From Amycolatopsis jejuensis (GTDB taxonomy: Bacteria > Actinomycetota > Actinomycetes > Mycobacteriales > Pseudonocardiaceae), in NCBI RefSeq assembly GCF_000717335.1, contig NZ_JNYZ01000021.1, positions 62,001 to 126,000 on the forward strand: a stretch of DNA of 64,000 nt, in the 5' to 3' direction. Below are positions 42,373-50,094 of this stretch, piece after piece. A program made the translations under genes and the position numbers. Numbering within the stretch: position 1 is the stretch's first letter; each line of letters starts with the position of its first letter. The notes beneath the pieces were generated by a model. That model did no database searches, was not told where the DNA came from, and was given only the letters and a program-made list of their open reading frames with translations.

Positions 42373-43521
42373 TCACTTGGGGGCTCCGTCGCGGGTGAGG
42401 TCCGTGAAGAGGGATCTTCGGGTGGTCCAGTGGCCGTCTCGCCAGACTGGGTGGGTTCGGACTTCTCCGTGGTATCGCTGGAGTACTGCCACTTCCGCGA
42501 GGTGGCGGCCGGTGGGGGTTCGGCGCATGTGGAGGATTACGCGGACTGCTGCGGAGAGCTGGCTGTGCAGGGCGTCGCGGGGGAGGCCGCCCAGTGCGGC
42601 CAGCGCTTCCATGCGGGCGGGGACTTCCGACGGGGAGTTGGCGTGGAGCGTGCAGGCTCCGCCTTCGTGGCCGGTGTTCAAGGCGTTCAGCAGCGAGCAC
42701 ACTTCCGCGCCGCGGACCTCGCCTACGATCAGGCGGTCCGGGCGCATTCGCAGGGCTTCCCGGACCAGCTCCGGGAGTTCGACGGCTCCTGCGCCTTCGA
42801 CGTTTGCCGGGCGGGCTACCAGGCTGACGAATTGCGGGTGGGACGGGCGTAGTTCGCCGGCGTCTTCGACGCAGACGATTCGCTCGGCTGGCGGCACTGT
42901 GCCCAGCAGGGCGCTCAGTAGCGTGGTTTTGCCTGCGCCGGTGCCGCCCGTGACGAGAAAAGCCAGGCGGTGGCTGATGACCGTGCGGAGGATTTCTGCG
43001 CCGGCGTCGTCGAATGCGCCGCGGTCGCGGAGGGTGGCTAGGTCGTGGGTGGCCGGGCGGAGGACGCGTAGCGACAGGCAGGTCCCGTTGGCCGCGATGG
43101 GTGGCAGGACGGCGTGGACGCGGACTCGGCCTTGCTGGGCGGGGAGCCAGCCGTCGACGTAGGGCTGGGCGTCGTCGAGCCGGCGGCCCGCGGCGAGGGC
43201 CAGTCGCTGCGCCAGGCGGCGGACTGCGTCCTCGTCGGCGAAACGGACTGGGGTGCGGGAAAGTCCTTCGGGACCGTCGGTCCAGACCTGATCCGGTGCG
43301 GTGACGAGGACGTCGGTGACGGATTCGTTGTCCAGCAAGGGTGCCAGAGGTCCGGCGCCGAGGAATTCGTCGCGGGCCTGCCGGACGGCGGCCAGTACTG
43401 CATCGTGGCTGAGGGCACCGCCGGCTTCCTCTCGAACGGCCTCGACGACGGCGATCGGGTCCGTGCCACGGGACTCACCCGCTAGGCGGTGGCGGACCCG
43501 CTCGACGAAATCTGCAGTCAT
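42373..43521 (-). CDS. TadA/CpaF-type secretion ATPase
   Basis: The 382-residue protein starts at ATG 43521 (GGAAAG upstream) with a helical N-domain, then the ATPase core: Walker A LVTGGTGAGKTTLLSALLG, Asp box RIVCVEDAGELRPSHPQ, Walker B RPDRLIVGEVRGAEV, and a His box (GHEGGACTLHANSPSEVPAR). It powers assembly of the Flp pilus. It holds the place of Rv3659c. Confidence 0.92.
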   Translation of the reverse strand: MTADFVERVRHRLAGESRGTDPIAVVEAVREEAGGALSHDAVLAAVRQARDEFLGAGPLAPLLDNESVTDVLVTAPDQVWTDGPEGLSRTPVRFADEDAVRRLAQRLALAAGRRLDDAQPYVDGWLPAQQGRVRVHAVLPPIAANGTCLSLRVLRPATHDLATLRDRGAFDDAGAEILRTVISHRLAFLVTGGTGAGKTTLLSALLGTVPPAERIVCVEDAGELRPSHPQFVSLVARPANVEGAGAVELPELVREALRMRPDRLIVGEVRGAEVCSLLNALNTGHEGGACTLHANSPSEVPARMEALAALGGLPRDALHSQLSAAVRVILHMRRTPTGRHLAEVAVLQRYHGEVRTHPVWRDGHWTTRRSLFTDLTRDGAPK

Positions 43522-43933
43522 GATGGGCTTTCCGGATCGGATTCGGTGGGCATGGGGTGGAGTTCGGTGGTGGGGAATGGCTCGTGGGGAGCGTGGGAGG
43601 GGGACATGGTCGGCTCCTTGGGGGGTTGGGGTGGGTTGGCGAGGGCGGTGACCACGATCGGCACCGCGGAATCGGGCTGAGGACTGGCGACGGGTTAGCG
43701 AGGGCCGTGACCACGACCGGCACCGCGGGTCGAACTTCAGCGACCTGCCTGTGCGACCGGTCGGGAGCGTCGACGGTTCTGAGGAGTCGGCTGCGATGAC
43801 CGGGTTCGGTTTCCGCAGGTGGTAATGGCTGCCGGAATCGGTCGTGGCAGCCATCTCCGGATCACGAACCGGCCATCACCACCGAACCCAACCTCGGCAA
43901 GGGTGTGCCTCCGCAGGAGCGAAGGCCCGAACC
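43522..43933. other. Gap with a 37-bp direct repeat
   Basis: A 37-bp sequence, beginning GGGTTGGCGAGGGCGGTGAC, occurs at 43633-43669 and again with four differences at 43692-43728 (59-bp period). No gene is visible. The region separates the Ssd-like gene from TadA on the same strand and should hold the TadA promoter. Confidence 0.6.
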
Positions 43934-44992
43934 TCAGGCGGCTTGCGCGACGGAAGGGGCACGCAACGCAGCCAGCACTGCGCGAGCAGCCGTGGCCAAC
44001 GCCCCCTTAGGTGGCAGGTCGAACTCCCCCGACTCCAAGGTCGCTGCTACCCGGCGTTCCGGCGGCAGCGTGGCGATCAGCGGTGGGCCCAGCAGGGCCG
44101 CCGTGCGGGCGGGGGTGGCGCCGTCCACGGAGTGTCCACTTGCGACTACCGCGAAGCGGTCCGTGTGGGGGCGTAGGTGGTGCAGGAGTTGTTTCGCGGC
44201 CATGCAGGCGCGAAATTCGACAGGTACCACCAAGACCACCAAATCCGCGGCTGCGGTGACGGCCAAGGCGCCCTCGGCGGGGTGGCGCGGTAGGTCGCAC
44301 ACCACGGTGCGGCCTGCGCGGCGGCCGGCGGCTACTACGGCGGTCAGGGCGCGTGCGGTTGGTCCAGTGCCGGAGCGGCCGCACGACAGCACCGGGAGCG
44401 TGCCGCGAGTGGGCAGGGACGCGATCAGCGACGGGACGGACACCCGGCCAGATAAGCGGACTTCGGGCCACCGTAAGCCTTTTGTCTCTTCCAAGCCCAG
44501 TGGAAGGTCCAGGCCGCCGCCTAGTGGATCGCAGTCCACCAGCAGGGCCGGACCCGATCGGTCGGCTTCGACGGCGACTGCGGCGGCCAGTACGGAGGCA
44601 CCGGCGCCACCGCGGCCGCCGACGAAAGCCACTACTGGGCCTGGGGATTCGGCGGGTGCGTCGGCTACGTCGGCGAATGCGACGGTGAGGTCGGACTCGT
44701 CGTCGGGCAGGCTGAGGACTCGGCGGGCGCCTACGGCGGCTGCGCGTTGCCAGGTCTCCAAGCCGGCTGCGCCCTTGCATACCAGCACTACGCTGTCTCG
44801 TCTTGGCAAAGAAGGGCTGTCGGAGGCTGCGTCCTCGTCGATCACGACCAGCGGGGCGCGCGTCCAGCGGCCTCGGGCTGCGGCTAGGTCTGCTGCGTGG
44901 TCGAAGGTGCAGCCGACGACGGCGGCGACGCGGCGGATCTCTTCGAACATCGCGCCGTCGGTTGCGACGACTAGTGGTTGTGCGGTGGCCAT
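43934..44992 (-). CDS. CpaE/TadZ-like septum-site-determining ATPase (Ssd-like)
   Basis: The 352-residue protein has an N-terminal receiver-like domain (residues 1-110) and a MinD/ParA-like domain: VVAFVGGRGGAGASVLAAAV as a deviant Walker A with alanine-serine in place of lysine-threonine, then LLVDCDPLGGGLDLPLG and VVCDLPRHPAEG. Actinobacterial proteins of this type (Rv3660c, called Ssd) affect septum formation and also place the Tad machinery. The start ATG 44992 is preceded by GGGGAGGGGC. Two DnaA boxes lie 76-102 bp upstream. Confidence 0.85.
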   Translation of the reverse strand: MATAQPLVVATDGAMFEEIRRVAAVVGCTFDHAADLAAARGRWTRAPLVVIDEDAASDSPSLPRRDSVVLVCKGAAGLETWQRAAAVGARRVLSLPDDESDLTVAFADVADAPAESPGPVVAFVGGRGGAGASVLAAAVAVEADRSGPALLVDCDPLGGGLDLPLGLEETKGLRWPEVRLSGRVSVPSLIASLPTRGTLPVLSCGRSGTGPTARALTAVVAAGRRAGRTVVCDLPRHPAEGALAVTAAADLVVLVVPVEFRACMAAKQLLHHLRPHTDRFAVVASGHSVDGATPARTAALLGPPLIATLPPERRVAATLESGEFDLPPKGALATAARAVLAALRAPSVAQAA

Positions 44993-45067
44993 GTGCCCCT
45001 CCCCTGGGTCTCGGACTTCCACCGTCGCCCCTCCCCGGCCCGTCCGGCAATGCCCGATTCGCCTTCC

Positions 45068-45094
45068 TGTGGACAACCGGGGGGTTGTGGACAA
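45068..45094 (-). promoter_or_regulatory. Two perfect DnaA boxes upstream of the Ssd-like gene
   Basis: On the minus strand TTGTCCACA, the Streptomyces DnaA-box consensus, occurs exactly at 45094-45086 and 45076-45068. They are in direct orientation, 18 bp apart start to start. Both are in the upstream region of the septum-control gene. Confidence 0.7.
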
Positions 45095-45399
45095 CTCGTC
45101 GGCGAAATCGATCAAGAGCCGCCGAGGCTTGTGTCAACTGCAGGACAATGCATCGCCACGCAGTTTCGGCCGGGAAAACGATTGCTACGGAGAAAATCCG
45201 GAGAATCCGTCGAAGAAAAGGAAATCTGCCACCCCCGGTCCGTTTTGCGTCGACCCGGCAGGAGAAAGCACCGGGACAGTTTTCGATCTTGTCCGGACGC
45301 CACCCGCGGAGCGAACGAAGATCCAGGTCAGAGCCGGAAACTCAAGCCACGCAACAATTCTCGGGCCGGACCCGAAATTCGTTCACGCCACCAGGAAAG
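45095..45399. other. Gap between DnaA boxes and 6C RNA
   Basis: This AT-richer stretch of about 300 bp has no credible gene and no strong inverted repeat. It should contain the remaining promoter sequence of the Ssd-like gene. Confidence 0.4.
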
Positions 45400-45500
45400 A
45401 GGAGAATAGAAGGCGGCCCTCGCCAGGGGGGAGGGACGAGGGCCGCCAGGGGTTCAGCCCCGGGGGGTCGGACTGAACCAGCCCGGTTCAGGACCGGGTC
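45400..45500 (-). ncRNA. 6C RNA (B11-type)
   Basis: On the minus strand two hairpins carry loops with exactly six cytosines, the defining mark of actinobacterial 6C RNA. Hairpin 1 has arms GGTTCAG/CTGAACC (45479-45473 with 45457-45451) and CCCCCC at 45467-45462. Hairpin 2 has 11-bp arms (45447-45437 with 45422-45412) and CCCCCC at 45431-45426. It is followed by a pyrimidine-rich TTCTATTCTCC tail, a terminator. The M. tuberculosis copy (B11) lies at the same place between Rv3660c and Rv3661. The 5' end is approximate; TACAGT at about 45514-45509 may be its -10 box. Confidence 0.85.
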
Positions 45501-45652
45501 TGCACACTGTAACTCCGGTCGGTACTAGTTGGCTCTCTGTGTGACACATACGATTCGATAACGGCACCCGGAGCCCTAAGTACGCAGATGTCATGGATTT
45601 TCCGGCCGCCACCGCATTACGTGTGTCCCCAACGAGCGCCTATCCTGATCAC

Positions 45653-46471
45653 GTGGCCGAATCCCGCAGCGAAGCAACCCGGCGCGTTGCCGCCTTCTTC
45701 GATCTCGACAAGACGATCATCGCGTCGTCCAGTGCTCTCGCGTTCAGCAAGCCGTTGTTGCGTGAAGGGTTGATCAACCGTCGCGCGGCGCTGAGAAGTG
45801 CTTACGCGCAACTGGTTTTCTCCCTCGCCGGCGCGGACGCGGACAAGACCGAGCGGATGCGCGCCGAGGTGTCCGCGCTCTGCGCGGGCTGGGACGTCGC
45901 GCAGGTTTCCGCGATCGTGCGCGAAACCTTGCACGACGTCGTCGACCCGCTCGTGTACGCCGAGGCGACCGACCTCATCGCGCAGCACCTTGCCGACGGC
46001 CACGACGTCGTGATCCTCTCCGCGACCGGCGAGGAGGTCGCCGCTCCCGTCGCGGAGATGCTCGGCGCGACCCGGTGCGTCGCCACGCGGATGGAGATCG
46101 TCGACGGCCGGTACTCCGGCGAGGTGGATTTCTACTGCTACGGCGAGAACAAGGCGGTCGCCGCGAAACAGCAAGCCGCCACGTACGGTTACGACCTCGC
46201 CGCGTGCTTCGCCTACACCGACTCCAGCACCGACATCCCGTTGCTCGAGACGGTCGGCCACCCGCATGCGGTGAACCCGGACAAGCTCCTGCGCCGGACC
46301 GCGGGCGAGCACGACTGGCCGATTCTGACGTTCGAACGGCCGATGTCACTCCGCACCCGGATTCCGGCGCGCTCGGCGGGCGTGGTGGCGCTCGGCGTCG
46401 GCGCGGTGGCGGCCGGCGCGACGTGGTACAGCCTGAGCCGTCGCCGACGGTCCCGAAGCTCGGACTCCTGA
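45653..46471 (+). CDS. HAD-IB family phosphatase
   Basis: The 272-residue protein has HAD motif I (AAFFDLDKTII), motif II (VILSATGEEV), a lysine in FYCYGENKAVA and motif III (AYTDSSTDIPLLE), then a C-terminal transmembrane helix (VVALGVGAVAAGATWYSL) and a basic tail. It resembles SerB-like phosphatases, but the substrate is unknown. GTG 45653 follows TTACGT (45617) and TATCCT (45641), so the mRNA may be leaderless; ATG 45593 is the alternative start. It is the counterpart of Rv3661. Confidence 0.82.
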   Translation: MAESRSEATRRVAAFFDLDKTIIASSSALAFSKPLLREGLINRRAALRSAYAQLVFSLAGADADKTERMRAEVSALCAGWDVAQVSAIVRETLHDVVDPLVYAEATDLIAQHLADGHDVVILSATGEEVAAPVAEMLGATRCVATRMEIVDGRYSGEVDFYCYGENKAVAAKQQAATYGYDLAACFAYTDSSTDIPLLETVGHPHAVNPDKLLRRTAGEHDWPILTFERPMSLRTRIPARSAGVVALGVGAVAAGATWYSLSRRRRSRSSDS

Positions 46472-46588
46472 GCACCCACACGGCGGTACCGGACCTCCGA
46501 TTTCCGCAGCGCAACCACGGATTGTCCGTCGCGATGGGTGGTGCTGTCACCGGATCGAGCCTCTGTAACGGTGCACCCGTCCGCGCAC

Positions 46589-46617
46589 TTGAAGTGACCG
46601 GGCTCACGGCGTAGAAA
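46589..46617 (+). promoter_or_regulatory. Promoter of the Ms1-type RNA
   Basis: TTGAAG (46589-46594) and TAGAAA (46612-46617) are 17 bp apart. Transcription would start near 46624. No gene follows on this strand before 47040, but a strong terminator does at 46829. Confidence 0.65.
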
Positions 46618-46623
46618 GTAGGT

Positions 46624-46866
46624 GCGGACGTTGAGCCGGCCAGGGCAGAGGTAGAAGAGAAGCCTCTACCACCCCGGGCAACCTCCGTGCGCGGACTCCG
46701 GGTACCCACGCGCAGCACGCCGCGGGAGGCTCGTCGTCTAGGGACTGCGTACCGGGACGCCGGACGCCGAGTCCATGAAGGTACGACCAGAGTTGCACGC
46801 TTGGTCGCCCGAGATGTTCGCGCTAGCAGGCGGCGCCCGTCGGCCCTTGGCTGACGGGCGCCGCCA
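46624..46866 (+). ncRNA. Candidate Ms1/MTS2823-type small RNA
   Basis: A transcript of about 243 bases is bounded by a good promoter (TTGAAG-N17-TAGAAA) and a rho-independent hairpin whose 13-bp arms lie at 46829-46841 and 46853-46865. No protein frame fits. In M. tuberculosis the abundant RNA MTS2823 (Ms1), which binds RNA polymerase core, lies at the same place, downstream of Rv3661 and on the same strand; Streptomyces has a counterpart (scr3559). The identity rests on position and transcript signals, not on sequence alignment. Confidence 0.65.
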
Positions 46867-47039
46867 GTGTTATGCGCAGCGCCGGACAGCCGGACAAGCT
46901 GCCGCACATCCTCCCAGGTGAACCCTGCCGTTCCAACGCTCGGCCGATGGACAACCCAGCGTCGTGGTGAGTAGCTTCCCGATACCGGTGCCGCCCGGTG
47001 GACACTTCACGGGCAGCACTCGACACTGGGAGGAAGATC
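46867..47039. other. Leader region of nagZ
   Basis: The 173 bp between the RNA terminator and the nagZ start hold its promoter. GGAGGAAG precedes the GTG. I see no clear operator. Confidence 0.4.
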
Positions 47040-48854
47040 GTGACGCGCAGGCGGAGGATGAAGGTGTTCGCACTGTCCCTCACGGGGGTGCTCGCCGTCG
47101 GGGGGCTCGGGGCCACGTCAGAGGCGAACGCACAGCCGGCACCGAACGCGCAACCGTCGGAAGCAGCGCAGCTCGACGCGGCCGCCACGCAGGCCCTGCG
47201 CGGGATGACCCTCGAGCAGAAGGTCGGACAGCTGTTCGTCACCTGGGTCAACGGCAAGTCCGCCGACGAGGTCAACCCCAAGAACCGCGCGGACTTCGGC
47301 GTCGACACCGCGGCCGAGGTCGTGCGGAAGTACCACCTCGGCGGGGTCATCTACTTCAACAACAGCAGCCGCGACAACTTCGACACCCCGGTCCAGGTCG
47401 CCAAGCTCTCCAACGGCCTCCAGCGCGCCGCGCTCTCCAGCGGGGCGCACGTCCCGCTGCAGATCGGCACCGACCAGGAGGGCGGCACCGTCACGCGGAT
47501 GGGCGCACCGGCCACCGAGTTCCCCAACTCGATGGCCATCGCCGCCGGACGCGACCAGGGCAGCGCCACCGACGCCGCCACCGTTCTCGGCCACGAGCTG
47601 CGCGCCGTCGGCATCAACCAGGACTACGCGCCCGACGCGGACGTCAACTCCAATCCGGCCAACCCCGTCATCGGCGTGCGCTCGTTCTCCGGACGGCCCG
47701 ACCTCGCGAGCAGCTTCGTGACCGCCGAGGTCAAGGGTTACCAGGAGTCCGGCCCGGTCAGCCAGACCGTCGCCGCGACCGCCAAGCACTTCCCCGGCCA
47801 CGGCGACGCCGCCACCGACAGCCACACCGGGTTACCCCGCATCGACCGCACCGAGGCGCAGTGGCGCGCGATCGACGTGCCCCCGTTCAAGGCCGCGATC
47901 GCCGCGGGCATCGACTCGATCATGAGCGCGCACATCCAGTTCCCGAGCCTCGACCCGTCGGGCGAACCGGCGACGCTGTCGAAGCCGATCATCACCGGCA
48001 AACTGCGCGGCGAGCTCGGGTACGACGGCGTGGTGATCACCGATTCGCTGCAGATGCAGGGCGTCCGTGAGCTGCACAGCGACGCCGAGATCCCGGTCCT
48101 CGCCCTGAAAGCCGGCGTCGACCAGCTGCTCATGCCGATGCACCTGGACGTCGCGATCAAGGCAGTGCTCGCCGCGGTGAAGTCCGGTGACCTGCCGATG
48201 GAGCGGATCGACCAGAGCGTCAAGCGAGTGCTGAAACTGAAGCTCAAGCGCGGCATCATGCAGTCGCCGTTCACCAATCCGGCGCTCGTCTCGCGCACGG
48301 TCGGCACGCCGGAACACCTGGCCACGGCGCAGGGGATCGCCGACCGGTCGATCACCGCGATCGCCAACGGGGTGATGCCGCTCAAGCAGAAGCCGTCGAC
48401 CGCGTTGGTCACTGGCTGGGGCGAGACCGCCACGCAAACGCTTGCCGACCGGCTGAGTGCGCATGGCACCAAGGCGACCGCACTGACCACTGGGCAAACG
48501 CCGACCGACGCGCAGATCGCCCAGGCCGCCGACGCCGCGAAGAAGACCGACCTCGTCGTGGTGCTCACCAACAATCTCGGCGGTTTTCCCTTGCAGAACA
48601 AGCTTTTGCAGGCGTTGATGGATACCGGCAAGCCCGTGGTCGCGGTCGCCGCGCAGATCCCGTACGACGCTGGGTACGCCAATCCCGTGCCCACCTGGCT
48701 TGCCACCTATGGCTACATCACGCCGTCGCTCGAGGCGCTGGCCAAGGTCGTGCTCGGCGAGACGAAACCGACCGGGAAGCTGCCCGTCGACGTGCCCGAC
48801 GGCGTCGACGTGCACACCGTCAAATACCCCTTCGGACACGGGCTGACCTGGTGA
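47040..48854 (+). CDS. nagZ: Exported beta-N-acetylglucosaminidase, GH3 (NagZ-like)
   Basis: The 604-residue protein has a Sec signal peptide (MKVFALSLTGVLAVGGLG, cleaved after ANA) and a two-domain glycoside hydrolase 3 form: the barrel with AKHFPGHGDAATDSH and the nucleophile in GVVITDSLQMQG, and a C-terminal alpha/beta domain. As in Bacillus NagZ it should remove GlcNAc from the non-reducing end of peptidoglycan fragments outside the cell. The start is GTG 47040 with GGAGGAAG. It overlaps namZ by 4 bp (GTGA). Confidence 0.9.
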   Translation: MTRRRRMKVFALSLTGVLAVGGLGATSEANAQPAPNAQPSEAAQLDAAATQALRGMTLEQKVGQLFVTWVNGKSADEVNPKNRADFGVDTAAEVVRKYHLGGVIYFNNSSRDNFDTPVQVAKLSNGLQRAALSSGAHVPLQIGTDQEGGTVTRMGAPATEFPNSMAIAAGRDQGSATDAATVLGHELRAVGINQDYAPDADVNSNPANPVIGVRSFSGRPDLASSFVTAEVKGYQESGPVSQTVAATAKHFPGHGDAATDSHTGLPRIDRTEAQWRAIDVPPFKAAIAAGIDSIMSAHIQFPSLDPSGEPATLSKPIITGKLRGELGYDGVVITDSLQMQGVRELHSDAEIPVLALKAGVDQLLMPMHLDVAIKAVLAAVKSGDLPMERIDQSVKRVLKLKLKRGIMQSPFTNPALVSRTVGTPEHLATAQGIADRSITAIANGVMPLKQKPSTALVTGWGETATQTLADRLSAHGTKATALTTGQTPTDAQIAQAADAAKKTDLVVVLTNNLGGFPLQNKLLQALMDTGKPVVAVAAQIPYDAGYANPVPTWLATYGYITPSLEALAKVVLGETKPTGKLPVDVPDGVDVHTVKYPFGHGLTW

Positions 48855-50083
48855 CGCTCAACCGCCGGAACTTCCTGGCCGTCCCTGCGCTCGCGGTTCC
48901 GGTCCTCACCAGCAGCGCAACTCCGGCCCAAGCCCAGCCACGGCAAGTACTCACCGGCGCCGAACAACTCGCCGCGCAAGGCTGGCGTCCGCTGGCCGGA
49001 CGCAAGCTGGGTGTGCTGTCCAACCCGACAGGCGTACTCGCCAACGGTGACCACGTTGTCGACTCGATGGTCGCTGCTGGCGTACGCCCTGTCGCAGCTT
49101 TCGGTCCGGAGCACGGCTTTCGCGGCAGCGCGCAAGCCGGTGGTTCCGAAGGCGACTACGCCGACCCGCGGACCGGCGTACCCGTGTACGACGCGTACGG
49201 CGCCGACGCCGCGAAGCTCGCTTCGCTCTTCAAAAAAGCCGCGCTTGACACCGTTGTCTTTGACATCGCTGACGTAGGCGCGCGCTTCTACACGTACATC
49301 TGGTCCCTGTACACAGCGATGGCCGCCGCAGCGAAGGTCAACGCGTCCTTCGTGGTGCTGGACCGCCCCAACCCCATCAGCGGGAGACTGTCGGGCCCAG
49401 TGCTCGACCCTAAGTTCGCGTCCGGCGTAGGACTGAAGCCGATCGCGCAGCAACACGGGATGACTGTCGGCGAGCTAGCGCGCTTCTTCGCTTCGGAGTA
49501 CCTGCCACCTCTACAGCTCGAAGTAGTCCAGGTACGCGGCTGGCAGCGCGAAACCTTTTTCGCCGACACCGGTCTTCGCTGGGTGATGCCCAGTCCGAAC
49601 ATGCCCACTCCGGACACCGCGCTCGTGTACCCCGGCACGGGCCTGTTCGAAGGCACTGTGTTCTCCGAAGGACGCGGTACGACACGGCCGTTCGAGATCA
49701 TCGGCGCGCCCGGTCTCGACTGGCACTGGCGCGAAGAACTCGAGAAGCTCCACCTGCCGGGCGCAGCGTTCCGCGAGACCTACTTCGTCCCCACGTTCGG
49801 CAAATTCGCGAACGAGCCCTGCGGCGGCGTACAGGTCAGCGTCACCGACCCGCGCGCGTTCGACGCGATCACCACGGCCGTCGCGATGATCACCACCGCC
49901 AAACGGATCGCGCCTGACAAGTTCGGCTGGCGGCCGGACCACATGATTGACAAGCTGTCCGGGTCCGCACGGCTGCGCACCATGGTCGACGCCGGTGCCG
50001 GGGTCGACGAGATCACCGGCGCCTGGCGGGCAGAACTCGCCGACTTCGCGCGCAGACGCCGTTCACACCTGATCTATCGCTGA
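48851..50083 (+). CDS. namZ: Exported exo-beta-N-acetylmuramidase (NamZ, DUF1343)
   Basis: The 410-residue protein has a Tat-type signal peptide (NRRNFLAVPALAVPVL) and the DUF1343 fold: GVLSNPTGV, FGPEHGFRG, VFDIADVGARFYTYIWSLY, VLDRPNPISG, PSPNMPT and PGTGLFEGT. NamZ cleaves terminal MurNAc from glycan chains and works with NagZ. It lies 4 bp inside nagZ and 11 bp before the third gene, so the three form one operon. Confidence 0.92.
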   Translation: MTLNRRNFLAVPALAVPVLTSSATPAQAQPRQVLTGAEQLAAQGWRPLAGRKLGVLSNPTGVLANGDHVVDSMVAAGVRPVAAFGPEHGFRGSAQAGGSEGDYADPRTGVPVYDAYGADAAKLASLFKKAALDTVVFDIADVGARFYTYIWSLYTAMAAAAKVNASFVVLDRPNPISGRLSGPVLDPKFASGVGLKPIAQQHGMTVGELARFFASEYLPPLQLEVVQVRGWQRETFFADTGLRWVMPSPNMPTPDTALVYPGTGLFEGTVFSEGRGTTRPFEIIGAPGLDWHWREELEKLHLPGAAFRETYFVPTFGKFANEPCGGVQVSVTDPRAFDAITTAVAMITTAKRIAPDKFGWRPDHMIDKLSGSARLRTMVDAGAGVDEITGAWRAELADFARRRRSHLIYR

Positions 50084-50094
50084 GGAGAGCGGTC

